NCBI RefSeq assembly: GCF_017163705.1
Contig: NZ_JAFIWB010000033.1
Location: 1-45,669 of the forward strand
Length of the DNA stretch: 45,669 bases
DNA from: Xanthomonas bonasiae
Lineage (GTDB): Bacteria; Pseudomonadota; Gammaproteobacteria; Xanthomonadales; Xanthomonadaceae
Direction of reading: 5' to 3'
Position numbers and translations under genes: made by a program. Of this stretch, positions 38,910 through 45,669 are shown piece after piece. The notes under the pieces are model-generated. The model saw only the letters and a program-made list of their open reading frames with translations, did not search any database and was not told where the DNA came from. Each line of letters opens with the position of its first letter. The first letter of the stretch is position 1.

Positions 38910-40214
38910 TCAGGCGGCGTGCTCGACCCGGTTGCGGCCGCCGGCCTTGGCCAGGTACAGGTGCTTGTCGGCCTCGGCCAAGAGCGGATGCAGCGCATCG
39001 CGGCGCTCGTCGCTGGTGCATACGCCGATGCTGATGGTGATGCGCAGGGCCTGCCCGCCCACCTGCACCTGCAGCGTATCGATGCGCTGGCGCAGGGTCT
39101 CGAAATAGGCGCCGGCCGCGGCCGCGTCCAGGCCCGGCACCAGCATGCAGAATTCCTCGCCGCCGAAGCGCGCCACCAGATCCTGCGGGCGCGCATGCGC
39201 GGCCACCGTCGCCGCCACCGCGCGCAGCGCGTCGTCGCCGGCCTCGTGGCCCCAGCTGTCGTTGATGTGCTTGAAGTGGTCGATGTCGAGCATCGCCACG
39301 CTGACCGTGTCGCTGCGCGCCAGCCATTGCGGCAGCAGGCGCTGGCTCTGTTCCAGGAAATGCCGGCGGTTGGGCAGGCCGGTGAGGAAGTCGCGCGTGG
39401 CCAGGTCCTGCAGCGTGCCGATCAGTTCCAGCTGGTCCACGTTCTGCGACACGCGGCAGAAGAACTCTTCGCGCGAGAAGGGCTTGCGCAGGAAATCGTT
39501 GGCGCCGTTCTTGAGGAAGCGCGGCACCAGCGACGGGTCGCTGTTGCCGGACAGGCCGATCACCGCCAGCTTGTCGCGGGCGCGGATCGCGCGCAGCCGG
39601 CGGGTGAATTCCACCCCTTCCATGCCCGGCATTTCCTGGTCCACCACCGCCAGGCGGATCGCCGGATTGGCCTCCACCGCCTTCAGCCCGGCGGCGCCAT
39701 CGGCGGCTTCCACCACCTGGTAGCCGTACATCGCCAGCAGCCTCGCGGCGTAGGCGCGGGCCGAGCGCGAATCGTCCACCACCAGCGCGGCGATGCTGCG
39801 GTTGCGCGCCAGCCGCTGCACCAGCCAGGCCAGGTAGTCGATGCTGCCGGGCGCGTTCTTCAGCACGAAGTCGATGATCTGCTGGGTCAGCACGCGCTTG
39901 CGCAGGCTCTCGTCGTAGACCCCGCTGACCACCACCGTGGGCAGGCCGCGGGCGACGAAGAAATCCACCACCGTGTCGCGGTCGCCGTCGGCCAGCACCA
40001 GTCCGGTCAGGGCCAGGAACCAGGAGCCGCCGTCGTCCAGCGCGTGCGCCGCTTCGGCCAGGGTCGAGACCACGGTGACCGGCAGTTCCACCCGCTGCTC
40101 GATCGCTTCGCGCAGCAGGCCGGTGAACGTGCGCGAATTCTCCACCAGCAGGATGCGCTGCTGGACGGCCGCGCTTTCGCTGGCGATCGGGTAGGCCGGC
40201 AACGGTTGCAGCAT
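38910..40214 (-). CDS. Two-receiver GGDEF response regulator (diguanylate cyclase)
   Basis: A 434-residue protein. The first receiver-like domain (about 20-135) is degenerate: the acidic pair is reduced to Glu25 and Thr70 stands at the phospho-acceptor site. The second receiver (about 148-265) is intact, with Asp192 in VVDQEMPGMEG and a conserved RKPF lysine. The GGDEF domain (about 280-434) has FGGEEF (350-355), so it should make c-di-GMP, and an RPQD inhibitory I-site upstream in the standard position. It is the counterpart to the HD-GYP phosphodiesterase at 12.4 kb. ATG 40214 is chosen; earlier codons are unlike the family. Confidence 0.92.
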   Translation of the reverse strand: MLQPLPAYPIASESAAVQQRILLVENSRTFTGLLREAIEQRVELPVTVVSTLAEAAHALDDGGSWFLALTGLVLADGDRDTVVDFFVARGLPTVVVSGVYDESLRKRVLTQQIIDFVLKNAPGSIDYLAWLVQRLARNRSIAALVVDDSRSARAYAARLLAMYGYQVVEAADGAAGLKAVEANPAIRLAVVDQEMPGMEGVEFTRRLRAIRARDKLAVIGLSGNSDPSLVPRFLKNGANDFLRKPFSREEFFCRVSQNVDQLELIGTLQDLATRDFLTGLPNRRHFLEQSQRLLPQWLARSDTVSVAMLDIDHFKHINDSWGHEAGDDALRAVAATVAAHARPQDLVARFGGEEFCMLVPGLDAAAAGAYFETLRQRIDTLQVQVGGQALRITISIGVCTSDERRDALHPLLAEADKHLYLAKAGGRNRVEHAA

Positions 40215-40319
40215 GCGAGCCGCGCAAGGCGCCCTTGGGGAGTAGACCTCAGTTAGCGGCCGTGCCGCAGGCAACTTTAGGCCGTCCGGCGGCGCGGACA
40301 TGCCGCCGCCGCGGCGCGC

Positions 40320-41627
40320 TCACCACAGCGCGTCGCGCAGCTTGTACCAGGACATCGCCGCCACCAGCAGCGGCGTGCGCAACGCACGGCCGCCGGGGAA
40401 CGGCGCGTGCGGAATCCTGGCGAACAGGTCCAGGCGCTGCGACTGCCCGGCGATGGCCGCGGCGATGGCGTCGCCGGCCAGGCCGGTGGCGGCCACGCCA
40501 TGGCCGGAAAAGCCCTGCGCGAAGTACACGTTCGGGGTCAGCCGGCCCCAGTGCGGGGCGCGGTTGCGGGTGATGTCGACATAGCCGCCCCACACGTAGT
40601 CCAGCGCGACCTCGCGCAGCTGCGGGAACACCCGGCGCATGCGCCGGGTCATGACCCCGCGCAGGCCCGGTGGCGGCAGCGAGGAATAGCTGGCGCGGCC
40701 GCCGAACAGCAGGCGGTGGTCGCGGCTGAGGCGGAAATAGTCCAGCGCCCAGTTCACGTCGGCCACCGCCATGTCGTTGCCGATCAGTTCGCGCGCCAGC
40801 GCCGCGCCCAGCGGCGCGCTGGCGCCGATGTAGGTGCCGACCGGCATGATCCGCGATTCCAGTTCCGGCGCGATGCCGCGCAGCCAGGCGTTGCCGGCCA
40901 GTACCGCGAAATCGGCCTGCACCTCGCCGTGCGCGCTGCGCAGGACCGGCTGCGCGCCGCGCACCAGCGCGGTCACCGGCGAGTGCTCGTAGATGCGCAC
41001 GCCGGCGGCCAGCGCCGCGCGCGCCAGCCCGTGCGCGTATTCGAGCGGGTGCAGGTGGCCGCTGGCCGGGTCGTACATCGCGCCCAGGTAGCGCTCGCTG
41101 CGCAGGTGTGCGCGCAACTGGTCGCGGTCCCACCACTGCAGCGGATAGTCGTAGCGCTGCGCCATCTCGACGATGCCTGCCTGCAACGCGCGCACCTGGC
41201 GCGGCTTGATCGCCACGTGCGCATGGCCGTCGCGCCAGTCGCAGGCGATGGCGTGGCGCTGGATGCGGTCGCGCAGCAGCTGCATGCCGTCGCGCGAGAA
41301 ATCGAACAGCAGCCGCGCCTCGGCGCTGCCGAGCAGCGTTTCCAGCGTGTGCTGCTCGCAGCCGTAGCCGACGATGGCCTGGCCGCCGTTGCGCCCGGAC
41401 GCGCCCCAGCCCACACGCTGCGCTTCCACGATCGCGACCTGATAACCGGCCTCGGCCAGCGCCAGCGCCGCGCTCAACCCGGTATAGCCGGCGCCGAGAA
41501 TGCACACGTCGGCCCGCACCTGGCCGCGCAGCGGCGGCTGCGGCGGCAGTGGCGTGGCGCTGTCGGTGTACCAGGAAGAGCCGGGAATCGGGAGTCGGGA
41601 ATCGGGAAGCGTGGAAGAGCGGGTCAT
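40320..41627 (-). CDS. puuB: Gamma-glutamylputrescine oxidoreductase (PuuB-like FAD oxidase)
   Basis: A 435-residue D-amino-acid-oxidase-fold flavoenzyme. The FAD motif GAGYTGLSAALALAEAG begins at residue 45, followed by GWGASGRNGGQ. The end YFAQGFSGHGVAATGLAGDA and FPGGRALRTPLL matches PuuB. It oxidises gamma-glutamylputrescine to gamma-glutamyl-aminobutyraldehyde, releasing ammonia and peroxide. Residues 7-16 are encoded by an interspersed repeat. ATG 41627 lacks a Shine-Dalgarno but shares its surrounding bases (CGCCACCATGACCCGC) with the puuA start. It follows the PuuA-like gene by 100 bases. Confidence 0.88.
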   Translation of the reverse strand: MTRSSTLPDSRLPIPGSSWYTDSATPLPPQPPLRGQVRADVCILGAGYTGLSAALALAEAGYQVAIVEAQRVGWGASGRNGGQAIVGYGCEQHTLETLLGSAEARLLFDFSRDGMQLLRDRIQRHAIACDWRDGHAHVAIKPRQVRALQAGIVEMAQRYDYPLQWWDRDQLRAHLRSERYLGAMYDPASGHLHPLEYAHGLARAALAAGVRIYEHSPVTALVRGAQPVLRSAHGEVQADFAVLAGNAWLRGIAPELESRIMPVGTYIGASAPLGAALARELIGNDMAVADVNWALDYFRLSRDHRLLFGGRASYSSLPPPGLRGVMTRRMRRVFPQLREVALDYVWGGYVDITRNRAPHWGRLTPNVYFAQGFSGHGVAATGLAGDAIAAAIAGQSQRLDLFARIPHAPFPGGRALRTPLLVAAMSWYKLRDALW

Positions 41628-41723
41628 GGTGGCGAGTTGCTGGGAAGGGGGATCATGGGGGGCAGCCTCCGGATGCTTGGCGTTTGCTTTTTCGATTCCC
41701 CATTCCCGATTCCCCATTCCCGG
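41580..41723. repeat. Inverted pair of GGGAATCGGGA-type repeats at the puuA-puuB junction
   Basis: A tandem motif of the form gggaatcgggagtcggga lies at 41583-41607. Its inverted counterpart (gattccccattcccgattc) lies at 41694-41723, with about 85 bases between them. The right copy begins four bases beyond the PuuA-like stop; the left copy is translated in the PuuB N-terminus. The arrangement resembles a small MITE-like insertion. Confidence 0.75.
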
Positions 41724-41727
41724 CTTT

Positions 41728-43107
41728 TCACACCGTACGCAAATACCACCGGTAATCCAGATCGCTCACCTGCGCATGGAAATCCAGCATCTCGCGGCGT
41801 TTCTGCTGGCCGTAGACGTGACGGAAGCGGGCGCCGAACCGCTCGGCGACGAAGTCGCTGGCGAGGAATCCGGCGATCGCGCCGCGCCAGTCCGGATGGC
41901 GGATCTCGGTCTGTGCGTAGGCGTTGCCCTGTACCGGCGGACCCGGGTCGAAGCCATGCTGCAGGCCGTGCTCGATGCCGGCCAGCACCGCCGCGGCGAC
42001 CAGGTATGGATTGGCGTCGGCGCCGGCGATGCGGTGCTCGATGCGGGTATTGGCCGGATCGCTGTACGGCACCCGCATCGCCACGGTGCGGTTGTTGAAG
42101 CCCCAGCTGTCGTTGAGCGGCACGAACGCATTGGGCACGAAGCGGCGGTAGCTGTTGGCGTGCGGGGCGAACAGCAGCAGGCAGTCGTCGGCGCTGCGCT
42201 GCAGGCCGCCGATGGCATGGCGCAATGCGTCGGCCGGCGCCTGCGGCGTGCCGGCGAAGACGTTGTCGCCGGCGTCGTCGAGCAGGCTCACGTGCAGGTG
42301 CAGGCCGCTGCCGGACTGCGCGGCGAACGGCTTGGCCATGAAGCTGGCGAGCAGGCCCTGCTGCTGCGCGATCGCCTTGATCGCGCGCTTGAGCATCAGC
42401 GCGTCGTCGCAGGCGGCCAGCGCGTCGCCGCGGTGCTTGAGGTTGATCTCGAACTGGCCGGGCGCGTACTCGGCGACCGCGGTATCGGCGGGGATGCCCT
42501 GCGCGCGGCAGGCCTGCGCGACCGCGTCGGTGAAGCCGCGCTGGTCGTCCAGCTCCTGCATGTAGTAGACCTGGGTGCTGTCGTTGCGCAGCCCGGTGTG
42601 CGCCTGCAGCGGCGGTTGCGGCCGGCCGTCGGCGTCGGCGCGCGGATCGAACAGGTAGAACTCCAGCTCCACCGCGATCACCGGGGTCAGCCCGCGCGCG
42701 CGCAGCCGCGCCAGCACCCGCGCCAGCACTTCGCGCGGGGCGATGTCCAGCGGGTCGCCGGCGCCGTCGCGCATCGCCAGCAGCAGCTGCGCCGAGGGCA
42801 CCGGGGCCCACGGCACCGGCTGCAGCGTGCCGGGGACCGGGAAGCACAGCCGGTCCTCGTCGCCGATGTCGTAGCCCAGGCCGGTTTCCTCGACCGTATT
42901 GCCGGTGATGTCGGTGGCGATCAGCGACATCGGCAGGCATACGCCGTCGCGATAGACCTTTTCCAGCGCGTCGCGGGCGATGCGCTTGCCGCGCAGCAGG
43001 CCATTGCTGTCCGGCAGCAGCAGGTCGATCTGTTCGCAGCCGGGGACGCGTTGCAGGGCCTGGGCGGCGTCCGGGGGCAGGGGCGGAGCGTCGTGGGTGC
43101 GGGTCAT
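41728..43107 (-). CDS. puuA: Glutamine synthetase family, probable gamma-glutamylputrescine synthetase 1
   Basis: A 459-residue GS-fold ligase. Family hallmarks are AVELEFYLFDP, EYAPGQFEINLKH, FMAKPFAAQSGSGLHLHVSL and ANSYRRFVPNAFVPLNDSWG. Its neighbours argue for glutamylation of putrescine or another amine, ahead of classical ammonia assimilation. The adenylylation loop tyrosine region of GlnA is not recognisable. It is followed by puuB on the same strand and divergent from puuD across 258 bases. A TTGACG lies upstream on the minus strand (about 43158-43163) and could belong to its promoter. No Shine-Dalgarno is visible before ATG 43107. Confidence 0.85.
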   Translation of the reverse strand: MTRTHDAPPLPPDAAQALQRVPGCEQIDLLLPDSNGLLRGKRIARDALEKVYRDGVCLPMSLIATDITGNTVEETGLGYDIGDEDRLCFPVPGTLQPVPWAPVPSAQLLLAMRDGAGDPLDIAPREVLARVLARLRARGLTPVIAVELEFYLFDPRADADGRPQPPLQAHTGLRNDSTQVYYMQELDDQRGFTDAVAQACRAQGIPADTAVAEYAPGQFEINLKHRGDALAACDDALMLKRAIKAIAQQQGLLASFMAKPFAAQSGSGLHLHVSLLDDAGDNVFAGTPQAPADALRHAIGGLQRSADDCLLLFAPHANSYRRFVPNAFVPLNDSWGFNNRTVAMRVPYSDPANTRIEHRIAGADANPYLVAAAVLAGIEHGLQHGFDPGPPVQGNAYAQTEIRHPDWRGAIAGFLASDFVAERFGARFRHVYGQQKRREMLDFHAQVSDLDYRWYLRTV

Positions 43108-43307
43108 GGTGGCGGCCTGCGGGAGTGCGACGAGCTTAGCAGAGCCGGGTTCGCGTCAAGAATACTCAACAGGCCGATGCGCCGGCAGCGTGGACGCGAC
43201 GGGCGCCGCGTCTGCGCGCCCGCCGTCCCGATCCTGTAACAAAGCGCGCTGCGCCGGATACGGGCAGTGGCCGTGCGTCCGTGCTGGCTGCCGTGCGCCG
43301 CCGTGGC

Positions 43308-43327
43308 GTGTTGTAAAAATAAAACGC
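43308..43327 (-). promoter_or_regulatory. Candidate PuuR-type operator upstream of puuD
   Basis: On the minus strand this reads gcgttttaTTTTTACAACAC. The last twelve bases match the bauA site (TTTTTTCAACAC) with one substitution. It is an AT-rich patch in the 258-base region between divergent puuA and puuD, 39-58 bases before the puuD start. Weaker support than the bauA and puuR sites because the TGTAAAGT half is not conserved. Confidence 0.3.
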
Positions 43328-43365
43328 CCGGGGTAACTTGCGACGACGCCACACGAGTTCTTCGC

Positions 43366-44121
43366 ATGGCTGTATCGCCCCTGGTCGGCCTGTCGACCGA
43401 TCGCAAGCTCATCGGCCAGCATCCGTTCCTGGTCGCTGGAGAAAAGTATCTGCGTGCCGCGGTCGATGGCGCCGGCGTGACGCCGGTGCTGCTGCCGTCG
43501 CTGCAGCCGCCGGTCGCACCGCGCGACTGGCTGGCGCGGCTGGACGGCCTGTTGCTGACCGGCGCGGTCAGCAACATCGAACCGCATCACTACGGCGACG
43601 AACCCAGCTGGCTCGGCAATCCGCACGATCCGGCGCGCGACGCCAACACGCTGGACCTGATCCCGCAGGCGATCGCGCTCGGCCTGCCGATCCTGGCGAT
43701 CTGCCGCGGCTTCCAGGAAGTCAACGTGGCCTTGGGCGGCAGCCTGCACCAGAAAGTACATGCGGTGCCCGGCCTGTCCGACCATCGCGAGGACACCCAG
43801 GCCGCGCTGGACCTGCAGTACGCGCCGGTGCACGAGGTGACCCTGAGCGAAGGCGGCTGGCTGGCGGACATCGCCGGCAGGGAGCGGGTGCGGGTCAATT
43901 CGCTGCACGGGCAGGGCGTGGCGCGGCTCGGCGGCGACCTGATCGTGGAGGCGCGCGCGCCGGACGGATTGATCGAGGCGTTCCGCGGTATCGGTCCCGG
44001 CTTCCTGCTGGGCGTACAGTGGCATCCGGAATGGCGCGTCCTCGACGACCCGTTCTACCTGGGCATCTTCCAATCCTTCGGCGATGCCTGTCGCCACTAC
44101 GCGGCTCGCCGCACGCACTGA
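43366..44121 (+). CDS. puuD: Gamma-glutamyl-gamma-aminobutyrate hydrolase
   Basis: A 251-residue class I glutamine-amidotransferase-like hydrolase that releases GABA and glutamate from gamma-glutamyl-GABA. The triad is Cys113 in LAICRGFQE, His220 in VQWHPEW and Glu222, close to the numbering of E. coli PuuD. GLLLTGAVSNIEPHHYG and NVALGGSLHQ are typical. ATG 43366 is chosen; codons upstream are unlike the family. It begins the plus-strand half of the divergent puu region and is followed 13 bases later by a second PuuA-like gene. Confidence 0.93.
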   Translation: MAVSPLVGLSTDRKLIGQHPFLVAGEKYLRAAVDGAGVTPVLLPSLQPPVAPRDWLARLDGLLLTGAVSNIEPHHYGDEPSWLGNPHDPARDANTLDLIPQAIALGLPILAICRGFQEVNVALGGSLHQKVHAVPGLSDHREDTQAALDLQYAPVHEVTLSEGGWLADIAGRERVRVNSLHGQGVARLGGDLIVEARAPDGLIEAFRGIGPGFLLGVQWHPEWRVLDDPFYLGIFQSFGDACRHYAARRTH

Positions 44122-44134
44122 ATCGAATTCCCCC

Positions 44135-45517
44135 ATGGCCAGCCGACCGCGCTCCCGCAAGAACACCCCCGAACAGCAGGAAAGCTCGCTGCGCCGTTGG
44201 CTGAAGGATCGCCACATCACCGAAGTCGAGTGCCTGGTGCCGGACATCACCGGCAACGCGCGCGGCAAGATCATTCCCGCGGCCAAGTTCTCCCACGACT
44301 ACGGCACGCGCCTGCCCGAGGGCATCTTCGCCACCACCGTCACCGGCGAGTATCCCGACGACTACTACGACCTGACCTCGCCGTCGGACTCGGACATGCA
44401 GCTGCGCCCGGACCCGGATACGGTGCGGATGGTGCCGTGGGCCACCGACCCGACCGCGCAGGTGATCCACGACTGCTACACCAAGGACGGCCAGCCGCAC
44501 GACCTGGCGCCGCGCAACGTGCTGCGCGGCGTGTTGCAGGCGTATGCGGCGATCGGCTTCAAGCCGGTGGTGGCGCCGGAGCTGGAGTTCTTCCTGGTGC
44601 AGAAGAACACCGATCCGGACTTTCCGCTGCTGCCGCCGGCCGGCCGCTCGGGGCGGCCGGAGACGGCGCGGCAGTCGTACTCGATCGACGCGGTCAACGA
44701 GTTCGACCCCATCCTGGACCTGATGTACGACTACTGCGACGCGATGGAACTGGACGTGGACACCTTGATCCACGAATCCGGCGCGGCGCAGCTGGAGGTC
44801 AACTTCACCCATTCCGATGCGCTGTCGCGCGCCGACCAGGTGTTCCTGTTCAAGCGCACGATGCGCGAGGCGGCGATGCGCCACGGCGTCTACGCCACGT
44901 TCCTGGCCAAGCCGATGGAGAACGAGCCAGGCAGCGCGATGCACATCCACCAGAGCCTGGTCGACAAGCACGGCAAGAACGTGTTCAGCGGGCGCCGCGC
45001 CGGCGAGTACAGCCGCACCTTCGCGCATTATCTGGCCGGCCTGCAGAAGTACGTGCCGATGGCGATGGCGGTGCTGGCGCCGAACGTCAATTCCTACCGC
45101 CGGCTGATGTTCGGCGAGGTGTCGCCGAGCAACGTGCTGTGGGGTTTCGACAACCGCACCTGCGGGCTGCGGGTGCCGATCGACACGATCGAGAACATGC
45201 GGGTGGAGAGCCGTTTCGCCGGCTCCGACGCCAATCCGTACCTGGCGATGGCGGCGACGCTGGCCTGCGGGTTGCTGGGCATTCGCGAGAAGCTGGAGCC
45301 GACCGAGCCGATCAGCGGCAACGGCAAGGAGATGGGCTATCAGTTGCCGCGTTCGCTGGGCGAGGCGCTGGACGAGCTGGAGCGGTGTACGCCGCTGCAG
45401 GAGATGCTGGGGCCGCGTTTCGTGCGCGCCTACATTTCGGTCAAGCGCAAGGAATACGAGACGTTCTTCCGGGTGATCAGTTCGTGGGAGCGGGAGTTCC
45501 TGTTGTTGAACGTGTGA
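44135..45517 (+). CDS. puuA: Glutamine synthetase family, probable gamma-glutamylputrescine synthetase 2
   Basis: A 460-residue GS-fold ligase, different from the enzyme encoded at 41728-43107. It has VAPELEFFLVQ, HESGAAQLEVNFTH, FLAKPMENEPGSAMHIHQSL, NVNSYRRLMFGEVSPSNVLW and SRFAGSDANPYLAMA. A short Lys/Arg-rich N-terminal extension precedes the beta-grasp domain. It is thirteen bases after puuD, so one transcript. Two such ligases in one cluster suggest different amine substrates (for example putrescine versus spermidine or diaminopropane), which sequence alone cannot decide. Confidence 0.87.
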   Translation: MASRPRSRKNTPEQQESSLRRWLKDRHITEVECLVPDITGNARGKIIPAAKFSHDYGTRLPEGIFATTVTGEYPDDYYDLTSPSDSDMQLRPDPDTVRMVPWATDPTAQVIHDCYTKDGQPHDLAPRNVLRGVLQAYAAIGFKPVVAPELEFFLVQKNTDPDFPLLPPAGRSGRPETARQSYSIDAVNEFDPILDLMYDYCDAMELDVDTLIHESGAAQLEVNFTHSDALSRADQVFLFKRTMREAAMRHGVYATFLAKPMENEPGSAMHIHQSLVDKHGKNVFSGRRAGEYSRTFAHYLAGLQKYVPMAMAVLAPNVNSYRRLMFGEVSPSNVLWGFDNRTCGLRVPIDTIENMRVESRFAGSDANPYLAMAATLACGLLGIREKLEPTEPISGNGKEMGYQLPRSLGEALDELERCTPLQEMLGPRFVRAYISVKRKEYETFFRVISSWEREFLLLNV

Positions 45518-45642
45518 GTCAGCCCTTGTTTGCGATGGCGGATCGAGAAGGCTGCAGTCGCCAGCTGTTGCTGTTGCTTTGCGTTTGATCTGCCGGGCCC
45601 CCTCAGCGCGGCAGACCCGGCGGGCGAATACCCGAAGGGCGG

Positions 45643-45665
45643 CGCGCAGGATGCGCGACGTTTTT
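45643..45665 (+). terminator. Possible terminator downstream of the second PuuA-like gene
   Basis: A 6-bp GC stem (cgcgca paired with tgcgcg at 45643-45657) with a 3-base loop is followed three bases later by five T residues. It lies 126 bases after the stop codon. The stem is short and the window ends here, so the call is tentative. The 150 bases from the stop to the window end contain no gene. Confidence 0.4.
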
Positions 45666-45669
45666 CGTT

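Noticed and set aside
41728-45517. Calling the two GS-fold genes glnA (ammonia-assimilating glutamine synthetase)
   Set aside because: They flank puuB and puuD, and the GlnA adenylylation region is not recognisable. Gamma-glutamyl-amine ligases fit the context better.

Overview
The window is GC-rich (roughly 70%) chromosomal DNA with dense, mostly short-spaced operons. It looks like a member of the Xanthomonadaceae, most likely Xanthomonas or a close relative. The basis is recognition of protein sequences (RlmL, the DUF1289-NUDIX protein, the ParB-like protein, the CHASE-PAS hybrid kinase) and two families of short interspersed repeats that I associate with this group. No rRNA, tRNA, CRISPR array, intact insertion sequence or prophage was seen.

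Layout. 1-347: non-coding, two inverted pairs of a 24-base REP-like repeat. 0.3-2.2 kb (minus): nth operon with a hypothetical gene and a crotonase. 2.3-5.8 kb (plus): FKBP-like periplasmic protein with a clear terminator, DUF1289-NUDIX hydrolase, rhodanese sulfurtransferase, DUF1684 lipoprotein. 6.0-12.3 kb: AmpD-like amidase, then MOSC protein, alpha/beta hydrolase, acetyltransferase, ABC-F ATPase and RlmL. 12.4-17.6 kb (minus): hybrid histidine kinase followed by an HD-GYP response regulator. 17.8-22.1 kb: small conserved genes (DUF445, VOC, ParB-like, zinc-ribbon membrane protein, DUF2809, EthD). 22.1-22.9 kb: lower-GC island with an Imm22-type immunity gene and a decayed coding remnant.

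The metabolic core is 23.0-29.5 kb plus 40.3-45.5 kb. Together these encode what looks like a complete gamma-glutamylated putrescine route: two PuuA-like ligases, PuuB oxidase, PuuC dehydrogenase, PuuD hydrolase and PuuR regulator. They also encode a beta-alanine branch: omega-amino acid:pyruvate aminotransferase, alanine dehydrogenase and the CoA-acylating semialdehyde dehydrogenase MmsA. Alanine made by the aminotransferase can be returned to pyruvate by Ald, and MmsA would deliver acetyl-CoA. A related motif (TAAAGT or T-rich stretch followed by CAACAC) lies upstream of bauA, puuR and puuD and is a candidate PuuR operator.

The two halves are separated by 29.6-40.2 kb: a DUF1203 protein, a secreted hypothetical protein, a molybdopterin module (ModE-HTH/PBP regulator, oxalate/formate-type MFS carrier, FdhD, FdhF/YdeP-family oxidoreductase, small winged-helix-like protein), an MHS-family transporter and a two-receiver diguanylate cyclase. 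Interspersed repeats sit at gene ends, pair up between convergent genes, and in two places (DUF1203 C-terminus, PuuB N-terminus) have become coding sequence.
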